This document shows, one piece after another, positions 1 through 9,677 of a stretch of 64,000 bases of DNA. The translations under genes were made by a program, and so were the position numbers. Each line of letters starts with the position of its first letter. The stretch's first letter is position 1. Below the pieces are notes generated by a model. It was not told the origin of the DNA. It saw only the letters and a program-made list of their open reading frames with translations, and ran no database searches. Source of the stretch: RGIG8775 sp045121195 (GTDB lineage: Bacteria > Bacillota > Clostridia > Oscillospirales > CAG-272); assembly GCA_045121195.1 (NCBI GenBank), contig JBGVFO010000044.1:1-64000 (forward strand). Direction: 5' to 3'.

Positions 1-118
1 GGGAACCAAGCAGCATTAAGCAGTGTACCTGATGTGCCGCGAGGTAGCCTGTCCCGAGCAACGGGTGCGTATGTCGCGTGGGTGTGACGTTCGATCTTAG
101 GGTGTATGGTCTTACTTT
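1..118 (+). ncRNA. ffs: Signal recognition particle RNA, 3' part (5' part outside window)
   Basis: The window opens inside the conserved apical SRP-RNA hairpin. The first bases read GGGAACCAAGCAGC, that is a GGAA tetraloop closed by G-C pairs followed by the asymmetric-loop sequence AAGCAGC that binds Ffh. The text after it (TGTGCCG and the C/G-rich 3' strand to about 110) looks like the descending strand of a long Bacillus/Clostridium-type SRP RNA. It lies directly upstream of dnaX, as scr does in Bacillus subtilis. The 3' end is approximate, because no clean terminator is visible before the dnaX ribosome-binding site. The 5' half, including the strand that pairs with this one, is off the window. 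Confidence 0.8.
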
Positions 119-151
119 GCAGCTTGTTTTTATTGACGGGAGGTGAGGAGC

Positions 152-1747
152 GTGCATAAGGCTTTATATCGAAAATGGCGTCCCCAGACGTTTGATGACG
201 TCTGCGGTCAGGAGCATATTACTTCCATATTGAAGTATGAGGCTTCGGAGGGAAGCTTTAATCACGCGTATCTGTTCTGCGGATCCCGCGGTACGGGTAA
301 AACCACTTGCGCGAAGATCCTTGCCAAGGTGATCAACTGTGAGAATCCCAAGAACGGCAATCCTTGTGGAGAATGTGCCGCCTGTCGCTCTATTGACGAC
401 GGAAGCGCCACTGACGTTCTTGAGATGGACGCCGCCTCCAACAACCGCGTGGAGAACATTCGCGACCTTCGTGACGAGGTGGTCTATCCGCCGACCCACC
501 TGAAATATCGCGTCTACATCGTAGACGAGGTGCATATGCTGACGGACAGCGCGTTCAACGCGCTTCTTAAGACCCTTGAGGAGCCGCCGTCATACGTCGT
601 GTTTATTTTGGCGACGACAGAGCTTCACGAGCTTCCCGCAACCATCATTTCCCGCTGTCAGCGCTTTGAATTCCGCCGTATCGCGGTAGACGTTCTCACG
701 GCGCGGCTGGAGAAGATCGCGGAAGCCGAGGGCATTGATATTGACCGAAGCGCGCTTCAGCTTCTGGCGAAGCTGGCTCAGGGCGGTATGCGCGACGCGA
801 TCAGCCTTCTCGACCTTTGCTCGGGCGGCTGCCGTGACCGCAGGATCAATGAGGATGCGGTCAATGAGATCGTCGGTATCAGCAGTCGAGCCTCCTTGGA
901 GGCTTTGGTGAACGCCATAGCGGATAAGGATTACGAGGTGATCTTCCGTGAGATCGACAAGGTGGTGCGTTCCTCCAAGGACATCAGCGTTTTCTGGCAG
1001 AATCTTATGTCCTTCTATCGGGATATGCTGGTAATGAAGACCTCGTCCAACGCCGCAAAATATCTCGATCTTACCGATAACGAGCAGAAACAGCTTGAGA
1101 GAACCGCGGCGCGGTTTTCACGGGAAACCATTTTAGCGCATTGTAAGCTTCTTGAGGGCGCGTTGTTTGCCATTCAAAAGGTCAATGCTGTCAAGCGTAC
1201 CGTTGCGGAGCTGACGCTGATCAAGATGTGCGACGAAACATTGGTCGCGACCAATGAAAATCTTCTGTCCAGAATCTCCAAGCTTGAGGATTCCATCGCC
1301 CTCGGACTTCCGATGGCAGAGGCACCCAAGGTGAAAAAAGAAAAGACACCTGCGGTGAAAGCGGCGGCGGAGTCGACTGAAAAGCAACCGATTCCCGAAG
1401 AAAAAAAGCCCGCCGAGGGCTCTCCCGATAAGGTTTTGAAGTATCTGTCCGTCTGGACCGAGGTGATCGAGCGTATCGCGAAGACCACACCGTCAAACGC
1501 CTCGTACCTTAAGCAAACCAAGGCGTACGTTGACGCGGACGGCAATATAAAGGTGCTGGTTTCCGATTTCTTCACGATGATGATGATCAAGGAGCGCGGC
1601 ATTCGTGAGCAGGTCCGTGCGGCACTTTCGGTTTGTCTGAAGCGCGAGATCAGCGAATCGGCGCTTACCATAGAGGAGGTCAAGGAAGCACTTCCCGAGG
1701 ACGACGGAGATTTGCTTTTGGACCAAATTATCAAGAACGCAACATAA
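152..1747 (+). CDS. dnaX: DNA polymerase III subunit gamma/tau
   Basis: Clamp-loader ATPase that loads the beta sliding clamp and organises the replisome. Visible motifs: Walker A GSRGTGKT at about residues 44-51, the zinc-binding cysteines C63, C72, C75, C78, Walker B DEVH at about 125-128, and the sensor/arginine-finger SRC near 168. After about residue 370 comes a Lys/Glu/Pro/Ala-rich linker and a short tau-like C-terminal domain. The product is about 531 aa, usual for Firmicutes. The GTG at 152 is chosen because GGGAGGT at 138-144 gives correct spacing and the protein then begins HKALYRKWRP, like most DnaX proteins; the GTG at 143 sits on the ribosome-binding site. First gene of a dnaX-ybaB-recR operon. 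Confidence 0.97.
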   Translation: MHKALYRKWRPQTFDDVCGQEHITSILKYEASEGSFNHAYLFCGSRGTGKTTCAKILAKVINCENPKNGNPCGECAACRSIDDGSATDVLEMDAASNNRVENIRDLRDEVVYPPTHLKYRVYIVDEVHMLTDSAFNALLKTLEEPPSYVVFILATTELHELPATIISRCQRFEFRRIAVDVLTARLEKIAEAEGIDIDRSALQLLAKLAQGGMRDAISLLDLCSGGCRDRRINEDAVNEIVGISSRASLEALVNAIADKDYEVIFREIDKVVRSSKDISVFWQNLMSFYRDMLVMKTSSNAAKYLDLTDNEQKQLERTAARFSRETILAHCKLLEGALFAIQKVNAVKRTVAELTLIKMCDETLVATNENLLSRISKLEDSIALGLPMAEAPKVKKEKTPAVKAAAESTEKQPIPEEKKPAEGSPDKVLKYLSVWTEVIERIAKTTPSNASYLKQTKAYVDADGNIKVLVSDFFTMMMIKERGIREQVRAALSVCLKREISESALTIEEVKEALPEDDGDLLLDQIIKNAT

Positions 1748-1762
1748 GAAAGGAATAGAACA

Positions 1763-2110
1763 ATGAAAGCAAGATTGCCTCAGGGAATGGGCGGTGGCCC
1801 TCAGAATATGCAGAATATGCTGAAGCAGGCACAAAAAATGCAAGAGGATATGGCGGCACTTCAGGCAGATCTGGATGCCAGAGAATATGACGTAAGCGCC
1901 GGTGGCGGAATGGTCGAGCTTAAGATCTCCGGAAAGCGCGAGATCCTTTCGATCAGCATCAAGCCCGAGATCGTGGATCCCGATGATGTGGAGACCCTTG
2001 AGGACATCATCGTTGCTGCTGTTAACGAGGGCATCAAGCGCGTTGAATCTACCAACGAGGCGGAGATGCAGAAGCTGACGGGCAGCCTCGGTATGCCCGG
2101 TCTGTTCTGA
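1763..2110 (+). CDS. ybaB: Nucleoid-associated protein, YbaB/EbfC family
   Basis: Small dimeric DNA-binding protein of 115 aa. The N-terminus is Gly/Met/Gln-rich (MGGGPQNMQNMLKQAQKMQ), followed by the amphipathic helix and the GGGMVELKISGKREILSI strand typical of the family, with a C-terminal helix ending in a Met/Gly-rich tail (GMPG). It sits 15 bp after dnaX and 1 bp before recR, which is the conserved bacterial arrangement. The YbaB family binds DNA as a tweezer-shaped dimer. A direct role in recombination is inferred only from gene neighbours. RBS GAAAGGAA precedes the ATG. Confidence 0.95.
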   Translation: MKARLPQGMGGGPQNMQNMLKQAQKMQEDMAALQADLDAREYDVSAGGGMVELKISGKREILSISIKPEIVDPDDVETLEDIIVAAVNEGIKRVESTNEAEMQKLTGSLGMPGLF

Positions 2111-2111
2111 T

Positions 2112-2705
2112 ATGGCGGAGATCGAATCCCTCACCCATCTTGCCGAGCAATTCGGCAGACTTTCGGGTATCGGTCGAAAGAGCGCCTTCCGTATGGCGTA
2201 TTCGGTGCTGGATTTTTCCGACGAGGAAGCGGAGGCGTTTGCCAACGCGATCCTCGAGGCAAAGCGAAGCATTCACCTTTGTCCCGTGTGTCAGAATCTT
2301 ACCGACCGTGAGCTTTGCTCTGTCTGTAACGATCTTGACCGCGATCGATCGGTGATCTGCGTAGTCGAGGATGCCAAGGCGGTTATGTCCATCGAAAAGG
2401 TAAGAGAATATCGCGGAATGTACCACGTGCTTCACGGCGTGATCTCTCCCGTCAACGGTATTACGCCGGATAAGCTGAAGCTTACCGAGCTGTTGGCGCG
2501 GCTGGATGAAAACGTAAAGGAGATCATCGTGGCAACCAATCCCACCGTAGAGGGGGAGGCGACGGCAATGTACATATCGCGTCTGATCAAGCCGCTTGGC
2601 GTTAAGGCGACGCGTTTGGCATACGGCGTTCCCGTCGGTGCCGATCTTGAATATGCCGATGAGGTCACGCTGTTGCGTGCCTTGGAGGGCAGACGCGACT
2701 TTTAA
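2112..2705 (+). CDS. recR: Recombination mediator RecR
   Basis: Helps RecO and RecF load RecA onto gapped single-stranded DNA. The 197 aa protein has the N-terminal helix-hairpin-helix (LSGIGRKSAFRMAY, about residues 17-30), a four-cysteine zinc finger (C57, C60, C69, C72) and a TOPRIM domain (about 80-175, beginning ICVVEDAKAVMSIEK). Length and domain order are normal for the family. The start ATG is 1 bp after the ybaB stop, so translation is probably coupled. The transcript ends at the bidirectional hairpin just downstream. Confidence 0.97.
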   Translation: MAEIESLTHLAEQFGRLSGIGRKSAFRMAYSVLDFSDEEAEAFANAILEAKRSIHLCPVCQNLTDRELCSVCNDLDRDRSVICVVEDAKAVMSIEKVREYRGMYHVLHGVISPVNGITPDKLKLTELLARLDENVKEIIVATNPTVEGEATAMYISRLIKPLGVKATRLAYGVPVGADLEYADEVTLLRALEGRRDF

Positions 2706-2711
2706 GAAAGC

Positions 2712-2744
2712 AAAAAGGATACTGCATAGCAGTATCCTTTTTTA
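2712..2744. terminator. Bidirectional intrinsic terminator between recR and addA
   Basis: Perfect hairpin with arms AAAAAGGATACTGC and GCAGTATCCTTTTT around a four-base loop. Poly-A on the left and poly-T on the right let it serve recR (plus) and addA (minus), which converge here. Confidence 0.9.
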
Positions 2745-2746
2745 TT

Positions 2747-5700
2747 TTAGAATTCGATGGTTACCGTATCGCCGAGAGGCAGGGAATAGATGAGAACCTC
2801 ACGGGGCGGTTGTCCCAGCATCGCCTCGATCGCCTTGGCGTAATAGGTCAACTGCTGGGCGTGTCGCTCCTTCAGCTTTTTGGCGGCGAGGATCGGCTCA
2901 TCGAGCTCCTCACGGGTGAGATAGTCGGTTTTGTAATCGCAAAGGACTACGGAGCCGTCAGTCTCCTCGAAGAAGAGGTCAATGACACCCTGTACGGCAA
3001 TCGTTTCGCCCTTCAGTAGCTCTGCCTTTTCCTCCTGCTCGGTAAAATCCGATGCGGGAAGGAAGAGATTGAAGCGTTGCTCACGGTACACCCGCTTTGC
3101 GGCTTGAAGCCGTGCAAAAAGCTTGCTTTGGAAAAAGCCCTCAAGCTGCTTGACGTTGACGAGATCGGCAGTTTCCGGGGCAATAAACCGCGCCTCGGAG
3201 AGCCGTGCCAGCTCCTCTTTTACACCTGCCTCCCGAACGCGGTCAAAATCGCAGAACTGAAGGAAGGTGTGAGTTGCCGTTCCTCGGTCAGCGGCACTTG
3301 CCTTTCTTTCCGTCGAGAACCGTTCGGGCAGGGAGAACGCCGTGTCAAGCAGCTCCTCCATATCGGACGGATCCGAATAGGCGTCGTCGCCGCTTTCGTC
3401 CAACACAGCAGGGTAGAGAGAGGACACCGAAAGCTTTGCGGGCAGGTCGGACACGTGCTCGTAGGGATAGACGAAGGAGAAGCGTTCCTTCAGCTCTTTT
3501 ACAAGGAGAGGATCGACCTTGCCGACACGAATAGCTGTATCCGACTCGGCTTGATCCTCTTGGAAATCCGAGTCGGTTTCGTTGCTACCGTTTTCGATCA
3601 GGTGCAGAGAAAGATACTGAGAGAGCGCGCCTTCGCCACCGCTGTCCTCTATGGCGGCAAGAATCCAGTCGAGATACGAGGTTGCGGTAATAATGCCGAA
3701 GGCCTTGCCAAGCTCGGCAATGTTTTTTGCCTTGTTTCGCTGCTGATCAAGATCCTTGACCCTTGCGGTTACGTAAAGGCGTTCTCTGGCTCTGGTCATA
3801 GCAACGTACAGGATCCGCATTTCCTCCTCGCGCTCCAGACGGCTCTTTTGATTGATGATGGCGCGGCGGATGGTGGTGTCGTAACAGCCAAGCCCCGATT
3901 CGTCGTGCAGGGTGAAGCCGATGCCGACCGTGGGGGCAAACTGGATCTTCTCCTTCTTGAAGGAGGTGTTGAATTTTCTTCCCGCGCCATAAAGGAAGCA
4001 GACGGGGAATTCCAATCCCTTGGAGTGGTGGATGGAGATCAGACGAACGGCGTCAAGATTGGATTCGCCGTCTTCATTTGTGATCTTGGTGCCTGCTTCG
4101 ATCACCTGGTTGATATAGCGGATAAATCCGTAAAGACCGCGGAATCCACCCGATTCAAAGCCCCGTGCATATTCATACAGACGAAGCAGATTGCTCTCGC
4201 GGGCGTCCTGCATCGCAAGGACGGCAAAATCACGGTACAGCTCCCGAAGAAGACGGTCTACGGGAAGGGCGCGCGCCCGTTCCCTCCAATAGGAAAGGGA
4301 GTCGAGAAAGGCACAGCATTTTGCGGCAAGCCCGTCCTTGTTCTCGGCGTATGCCGTGAGTGCGTCAAAGAGGGATACCGTATCCTCCGTGCCGTGACGG
4401 AGCGTGACAAGATCGTCTAGGGTGAAGCCGTAGAAGGGAGAGCAGAGTGCGCCCGTCAGAGGAATGTCGCGCTGGGGGTTGTCGATGGTGGAAAGCAGGG
4501 AAAGAAGAAGCAGAACGTCCGGATTTTCAAAGAAGTTTCTTTCCTCGGAGCTGCAGGCGGGAATTCCCTCGCGAAGAAGGGTATCCATAAGATCCGCCAT
4601 AGGGCGCTTGCTTCTCATAAGGATAGCAATATCAGCAGGGCGGATAGGGGAGCCATCCGCCTTTGTCATGGTGAGAAGCCTTTTGATCTCATTTACGATG
4701 TAGCGTGCTTCATCGTCTTTCCCGGCGGCAACCTCGTTTTTCTCTTCCTCCTCTTGCGGCGGCTGTGCTACCGCAACCACAACCTTGGGGGATCGATAGC
4801 CTTCATGGGGGATCGCCTTGGAAAAGATCAGATCGTCCTTCTTGGAATATTCAATGCTTTCCCCGCAATTTTTGAAAAGATAGGAGGAAACCAGGTTGGA
4901 GAAGCGGATAATGCTTTCGTCACAACGGAAATTGTTCGACATAAAGATGGAGCAGGCATCGGCGTCTTCCGTTCCGAGAAGGGGCATTTTTCGCTTGTAG
5001 GAGGCAAAGATCGTGGGCTCCGCGCCGCGGAAGCTGTAGATGCTTTGCTTGATGTCGCCGACCATAAAGCGGTTGGTAGGCTTGGCGATGGTGCTGAAGA
5101 TGAGATCCTGCACCTCGTCGGTGTCCTGATACTCGTCGATGTAGATCTCGTCAAAGCGCTCGCGAAGATCCAGCGCCAAGGGGGTTGCGTTGCCGTCCTT
5201 GTCGATGATCAGCTCCATTACGAAGCGGCGAATGTCCGAGAACACGCAAATGCCACGCTGGAGCTTTTCCCGCGCCAGCCTTTGGTCGAAGGCGGAAAGA
5301 AAGCGGTGTGCTACGTGACAAACGTCCGCCGTTGCCTCCATATGAGAGGCGATCTCCTCGGGCGTATAGTCGAAAAATTCAGCCTTCATGGTACGAAGCA
5401 GCTTGTGGGCGTCGGTTCGCAGATCCTTGAGGCGAACGGTATACTCGTCGCAGTCGCTCACCTTTTTCAGAGCTACCGCCTTGTAAGCGAGGAGGTATTC
5501 TCTTGCCTCGGCGTAGCGGTTTTCCTTTACCAGCTGAAGCGCCGTTTCCGCGGTGACGCGGTCGTGACGGAAGGAGGGGAGATATTTTTCGGAGAGCAGG
5601 GGATCGTTTTCAAAATAGTCCTCCGCCGTTTGCATCGTATTCCGAATATATGAAAGGGTGGCGCAGATCTCCTCCTGTGCCGCTTTTCCGTAAGGCGTTT

Positions 5701-6328
5701 CAAAGAAATCGCGGGCAACGGAGTCGCGGAGCTGTCTTTCGCAGGCGGTGAGCATATTCACGCCGTCGCGGAAGGATAGAAGGGTTTCATAGATGGAGAT
5801 GAAAATATCCGCCACGCGATCGGTGCTTCGGATATCGGCAAAGTGGTCGACAAAATCCTCAAACGCGGGATCGGCGGTATAGAATTCGTCTATGGTATCC
5901 TCCATAACCGAACGGTAAAGGAGCGCCATTTCCGACGTTTCCGCAATGCGGAGATTTCCGGGAAGCCCCAGCTTTTGGAAATTGCCCTTCAGAATATCGT
6001 AGTAAAAGGAGTCAATGGTACAGATGGTGGCGCTTCCCAGAAGCATGATCTGAGAGGCGAGATGACGGTTGGTGGGATCCTTTGCCAGCGCGTTTGCCAG
6101 CGCCTTGGAGATCTTGGTTTTGAGATCGGAGGCGGCAGCTCTCGTAAAGGTGACCACCAGAAGACGGGAAAGATCGGCGGGATCGTTTTCGCGGGTAAGG
6201 CTTTGGATAATGCGCTCGGTCAGCGTCGCGGTCTTACCGGAGCCGGCGGCGGCACTGACAAGAAGCGTCTTGCCTCGCGTGTTGATCGCGGAGAGCTGGG
6301 CGTCTGTCCAGGTATGTGTATTTGCCAT
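2747..6328 (-). CDS. addA: ATP-dependent helicase/nuclease subunit A
   Basis: Large subunit of the AddAB helicase-nuclease that resects double-strand breaks, the Gram-positive counterpart of RecBCD. About 1193 aa. It has an N-terminal UvrD-like motor (Walker A AAAGSGKT near residues 26-33, DEYQDTDEVQ motif II, GDIKQSIYSFRGAEP motif III), late helicase motifs (VRLISIHHSKGLEFPVCF; ILYVAMTRARERLY) and a C-terminal RecB-type nuclease with the core VVLCDYKTDYL. The ATG at 6328 is preferred over the GTG at 6334 because GGAGA then has normal spacing. It follows addB by 18 bp in the same operon. Confidence 0.96.
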   Translation of the reverse strand: MANTHTWTDAQLSAINTRGKTLLVSAAAGSGKTATLTERIIQSLTRENDPADLSRLLVVTFTRAAASDLKTKISKALANALAKDPTNRHLASQIMLLGSATICTIDSFYYDILKGNFQKLGLPGNLRIAETSEMALLYRSVMEDTIDEFYTADPAFEDFVDHFADIRSTDRVADIFISIYETLLSFRDGVNMLTACERQLRDSVARDFFETPYGKAAQEEICATLSYIRNTMQTAEDYFENDPLLSEKYLPSFRHDRVTAETALQLVKENRYAEAREYLLAYKAVALKKVSDCDEYTVRLKDLRTDAHKLLRTMKAEFFDYTPEEIASHMEATADVCHVAHRFLSAFDQRLAREKLQRGICVFSDIRRFVMELIIDKDGNATPLALDLRERFDEIYIDEYQDTDEVQDLIFSTIAKPTNRFMVGDIKQSIYSFRGAEPTIFASYKRKMPLLGTEDADACSIFMSNNFRCDESIIRFSNLVSSYLFKNCGESIEYSKKDDLIFSKAIPHEGYRSPKVVVAVAQPPQEEEEKNEVAAGKDDEARYIVNEIKRLLTMTKADGSPIRPADIAILMRSKRPMADLMDTLLREGIPACSSEERNFFENPDVLLLLSLLSTIDNPQRDIPLTGALCSPFYGFTLDDLVTLRHGTEDTVSLFDALTAYAENKDGLAAKCCAFLDSLSYWRERARALPVDRLLRELYRDFAVLAMQDARESNLLRLYEYARGFESGGFRGLYGFIRYINQVIEAGTKITNEDGESNLDAVRLISIHHSKGLEFPVCFLYGAGRKFNTSFKKEKIQFAPTVGIGFTLHDESGLGCYDTTIRRAIINQKSRLEREEEMRILYVAMTRARERLYVTARVKDLDQQRNKAKNIAELGKAFGIITATSYLDWILAAIEDSGGEGALSQYLSLHLIENGSNETDSDFQEDQAESDTAIRVGKVDPLLVKELKERFSFVYPYEHVSDLPAKLSVSSLYPAVLDESGDDAYSDPSDMEELLDTAFSLPERFSTERKASAADRGTATHTFLQFCDFDRVREAGVKEELARLSEARFIAPETADLVNVKQLEGFFQSKLFARLQAAKRVYREQRFNLFLPASDFTEQEEKAELLKGETIAVQGVIDLFFEETDGSVVLCDYKTDYLTREELDEPILAAKKLKERHAQQLTYYAKAIEAMLGQPPREVLIYSLPLGDTVTIEF

Positions 6329-6346
6329 AGTCACTTCTCCTTTCTC

Positions 6347-9300
6347 TTAAAACTCTTGTACGGATCCGTTCGTCGCATCCGCGCGGCAGATCATTCGCAT
6401 TTTACAGTAGGTGCAGGGCGCGTCCTCAAGAGAGGGATCGCAGGTAAGGGCGCTTCCCGATTTCATTTCCAGGGCAATATTTCGGATGGTCTCGTGGAGC
6501 TCCTCCTCAAGACTTGTCAGTCCCTGCTCGGTGATCAGCGCGTTTCCCGAGACCCCGTCGTCCTTGACGGTAATGCCAGCCAAAAGCTTTTTGTCGTGGC
6601 TTCTGCTGACGGCGTCAAGCACCTCGTCGCGATCCAAAAGGATTCCCGAGCGCTTCATCTCGGCGCCCGCAAGACGGAGGACGTCCTGCGCTTCCGTTTT
6701 GCGATCCAGCTTCAGGGTGGAAAAGGCGGTGGACATATACAGCGCACCCGCGGGGGCGAGGGTCGCGTCGGGCGCGACCTTCAGCTTTTCCCGAAGCGTG
6801 GGGGAGGTATTGCCGCAAACGGCAAACAGATACAAAAGCAACTGAGTATTCAGTCCCTTTTTGATGTCCTTGAGAGAGAACTGCTTGCTTCCCGTTTTGT
6901 AATCGACGACCTTGACGTAAACGCGATCGTCGGTGCGGAATACGTCAATTCGGTCCACGACGCCGTAGAGGCAGACGCGGCTACCGTCTTCCAGCTCAAT
7001 GGTGGGAGGCTCGATGCCGCCCCGACCGATCCTCTCCTCAAAGAGGGCAGGGACGAAGTCGCTGTCCTTGAATTCGCGGTAAAGATCCAGCGCGATGGCG
7101 ACGGCAAGTCGGGAAAGGCGGGCGAAAAGATGCGCAAGACGGGCGCCGAGGGCGGTCTTGCCGTGGTTGATCTCGGCAATATATCGCTCGGTCTCCCGAA
7201 TGACCAGCGTGCGGATCTCCTCAAAGGTAACGTCGGCGCGAAGACCGTTTTCATCGGTCACCGCCTTCATAAACACCTCAAGAATGCGGTGGATCAAGGA
7301 GCCGGAGTCGGAAAAACGGAAGCCTGCCTGTCCGTTCTCCATCAGCTTCAGGACATAATTGCAATAATAGGAAAACTGGCAGGATACGTATTTATCGATA
7401 CGGGACTGCGTAAGACTTATGTTGTCCCCAAAGATCTGCTTTGCGGTGTCCTTTGTTACGGAGCAGGAGCGGTTGCTTACGGGAAGACGGCTTCGCTCCA
7501 GCAGAGTCGCGTAGCGCGGATTTTCGGAAAGAACGGCGATGAGAGACTCATACAGATCGGTGTTCCTCAAGGAGGGAAGCGCTTCAAAGGCAAGCTCGGG
7601 ACACATCAGCCGATGGGCGGCGTTCGTGTTGCCGTATTCCTCTACCGCCACGTGGGGAAGAAGCTCACAGATTCGCCGAACAGCAAGGGAGGGGTAGCAA
7701 GCCTTTCCCGAGGCATCGGTATCGTGATACATCACGACCATCTTTTCCGAGGGCAGGGTCATAGCCCGATAGCAGTAGAGGAGCTCCTCCGTGGCACTGT
7801 CCCTCTTGTCGCCGGACAGGGAGATGCCAAGATCGGAGAGTGCCTTTCGGTCGTTGTCGGAGAAGAAGCCGCGATCCGAGGTGCGGGCAGGAAATTCTCC
7901 GTCGCATACGCCAAGAAGGATGGCGCAACGGATGCCGCCTGCGCGAAGCATGGAGGCAGAGCCGATCACCACCTCGTCGGCGGCGGTGGGAATGGAGCCG
8001 ATCTCGGTGTTGTTCAGTACCAGACGGAGGGCGGTCGCAAATTCCTCAAGGGACATTTTCTCGTCGCCGACGGTGGAGGAGATTTTGGCGAGAACGTCGA
8101 TTACGGAACGGAAGGTAGCGGCGGTTTCCGCAGCCTCTTTCTTATCGCCTCTCTGCATAGCGCGAAGGGAAAATTCCTTCATGCGCTCGGCGACGTTCAT
8201 AGCTTCAAGGAATCGGCGGAGTGCTTCGCAAAGCTCGCGTACCGTTTCGGCGGCACCCAGATGCAAAAACAGCTCCAGCAGGGGGGCGGTCACTTCATTT
8301 TTTACTCGATTTGCCGTTTCCAGCATTTCTTTACCGCGCTCGGACATAGGGGCGGTATAGCCCTCGGGATTCATGACCCAAAGGTCCTCAAAAAATTTCG
8401 CGCCGTTTATGTTCCAGATGCTGACGTAATTTTCGAAAACGTCTGCTTCTCTGGGCGAAATATAAGGAATTCCCGTTTTTACGTACGCCATTACGTCGTT
8501 CATTCTCCAATTTCGCACCTTGATATTGATTGCCGCAAGGAGCATGGCGACCAGAGGCTTTGTGGGAAGGTCGGTCTTTTCCGAGAAGAAGAAGGGGATC
8601 TCCGCTTTTTCGAAGGCAGAGTCAATAATACCGCGATAGGTATCTGCGTTGCGTGCGATGACGGCGATCTCGCGGCGCCGATAGCCTTGGCGGAGAAGAG
8701 AAAGGACCGTGTTGGCGGCGGCTTCCGCTTCCTCATACGGCGTCGCGCACCGAAGGATCGAAACCGCACCTTGCTCCGACTCGGGAATTTCGGGAAGCGT
8801 TTTTGCCGTTGTCTCAAATTGCCAAAGGGCTTGTCCGATACGGCAAAGCTCGGGCGAAGAAAAGCGGTGGAAGGTATCCAGCAGGATAAGCTCCGTGTCC
8901 TTGCCCGCCTCGTTCATCAAACGCTTTGCGGTTTCCTTGATGCTGGAGAGGGCGATGGCGTCGGAATGGGGGGAATCAATGCCAAGCGTTACGGTTACGT
9001 TGTCAGCCTGGGCAAACAGTCTGCAAAGGATACGGTATTCCTGCGCCGTAAAGCTGGTAAAGGAGTCTATGTAAATATTGTATCCGTTAAAATAGCGGTG
9101 CTTTTCGAGAAGATCGGCAAGCTTTCCAAGGTCGTCGGCGTTGTCGTCGAAGGCGTTGCTGACCATGCCCTCGTAGGCGGCATAGATCAAGGAAAGATCA
9201 TCCAGCTTTGCGCGCAGGGCACTACCGTCGGGAAGCTTGTTCACGGCGTTTGAGAGCGCTACGGGGCTTACGTTGTATGCCTTGAATTCGTGTATTTGCG

Positions 9301-9664
9301 AGAGCATCATGGCGGGGAGCGCCGTGTCGGTTGAGGCGCGCGCGCCGTATTCGGTCAGCATTCCCGTAAGCTCGCGAAGGGTCTGCCACATAAGAAGATG
9401 CTTGATTCCGGGCGTGATATAGTGATAGGAGAGCCCGCCGAACACGCGGAACAGCTTGTTGGCAAGACGGGTAAAGTTCAACACCTCAAAGGTCAGCTGA
9501 GCGGAGGCGGGAAGAAGGGAGAGCATAGTGCGCTCCGCCTCGACAGTTTGCTGCTCGGGGACGATGAGAAGGGACTGCTTGCCATTCTCAGCGTCTTCTT
9601 TGATTTTTTCGGTGATCCAGGCGGTCTTGCCTGTTCCGGGAAGACCAAAAACAAAACGAATCAT
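6347..9664 (-). CDS. addB: ATP-dependent helicase/nuclease subunit B
   Basis: Partner of AddA; it scans for the Chi-like regulatory sequence and carries the second nuclease. The 1105 aa protein starts with Walker A GLPGTGKTAW (about residues 8-17), continues with a degenerate UvrD-like fold, and ends with a RecB nuclease (VKVVDYKTGSKQF). The iron-sulfur staple is visible: one Cys upstream of the nuclease core (KYVSCQFSYYC) and the C-terminal CTYCKMRMIC cluster (CxxCx5C), as in Bacillus AddB. RBS AAAGGAG precedes the ATG. It starts 13 bp after the small membrane gene, so it belongs to the queG-addA operon. Confidence 0.95.
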   Translation of the reverse strand: MIRFVFGLPGTGKTAWITEKIKEDAENGKQSLLIVPEQQTVEAERTMLSLLPASAQLTFEVLNFTRLANKLFRVFGGLSYHYITPGIKHLLMWQTLRELTGMLTEYGARASTDTALPAMMLSQIHEFKAYNVSPVALSNAVNKLPDGSALRAKLDDLSLIYAAYEGMVSNAFDDNADDLGKLADLLEKHRYFNGYNIYIDSFTSFTAQEYRILCRLFAQADNVTVTLGIDSPHSDAIALSSIKETAKRLMNEAGKDTELILLDTFHRFSSPELCRIGQALWQFETTAKTLPEIPESEQGAVSILRCATPYEEAEAAANTVLSLLRQGYRRREIAVIARNADTYRGIIDSAFEKAEIPFFFSEKTDLPTKPLVAMLLAAINIKVRNWRMNDVMAYVKTGIPYISPREADVFENYVSIWNINGAKFFEDLWVMNPEGYTAPMSERGKEMLETANRVKNEVTAPLLELFLHLGAAETVRELCEALRRFLEAMNVAERMKEFSLRAMQRGDKKEAAETAATFRSVIDVLAKISSTVGDEKMSLEEFATALRLVLNNTEIGSIPTAADEVVIGSASMLRAGGIRCAILLGVCDGEFPARTSDRGFFSDNDRKALSDLGISLSGDKRDSATEELLYCYRAMTLPSEKMVVMYHDTDASGKACYPSLAVRRICELLPHVAVEEYGNTNAAHRLMCPELAFEALPSLRNTDLYESLIAVLSENPRYATLLERSRLPVSNRSCSVTKDTAKQIFGDNISLTQSRIDKYVSCQFSYYCNYVLKLMENGQAGFRFSDSGSLIHRILEVFMKAVTDENGLRADVTFEEIRTLVIRETERYIAEINHGKTALGARLAHLFARLSRLAVAIALDLYREFKDSDFVPALFEERIGRGGIEPPTIELEDGSRVCLYGVVDRIDVFRTDDRVYVKVVDYKTGSKQFSLKDIKKGLNTQLLLYLFAVCGNTSPTLREKLKVAPDATLAPAGALYMSTAFSTLKLDRKTEAQDVLRLAGAEMKRSGILLDRDEVLDAVSRSHDKKLLAGITVKDDGVSGNALITEQGLTSLEEELHETIRNIALEMKSGSALTCDPSLEDAPCTYCKMRMICRADATNGSVQEF

Positions 9665-9677
9665 AGTATCTCCTTTA

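Noticed and set aside
143..151. GTG at 143 as dnaX start, adding three residues
   Set aside because: The codon lies within the Shine-Dalgarno sequence, and the GTG at 152 gives the canonical N-terminus.
1331..1380. A AAA AAG run in dnaX at the start of the linker, followed in the -1 frame by a stop after about 13 codons, suggesting a gamma-type frameshift
   Set aside because: The run is in the wrong phase for slippage of the X-XXY-YYZ type (the zero-frame codons are AAA AAA GAA, so the P-site tRNA would have to re-pair with GAA), and no stimulatory hairpin or internal Shine-Dalgarno was seen.
5843..9253. A very long open frame on the plus strand opposite addA and addB, and similar long frames opposite iorA, heparinase and topoisomerase genes
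   Set aside because: They lie antisense to recognised genes with full domain evidence, have no ribosome-binding site and translate to Gly/Arg/His-rich sequence without domains. They are codon-bias shadows of the minus/plus partner.
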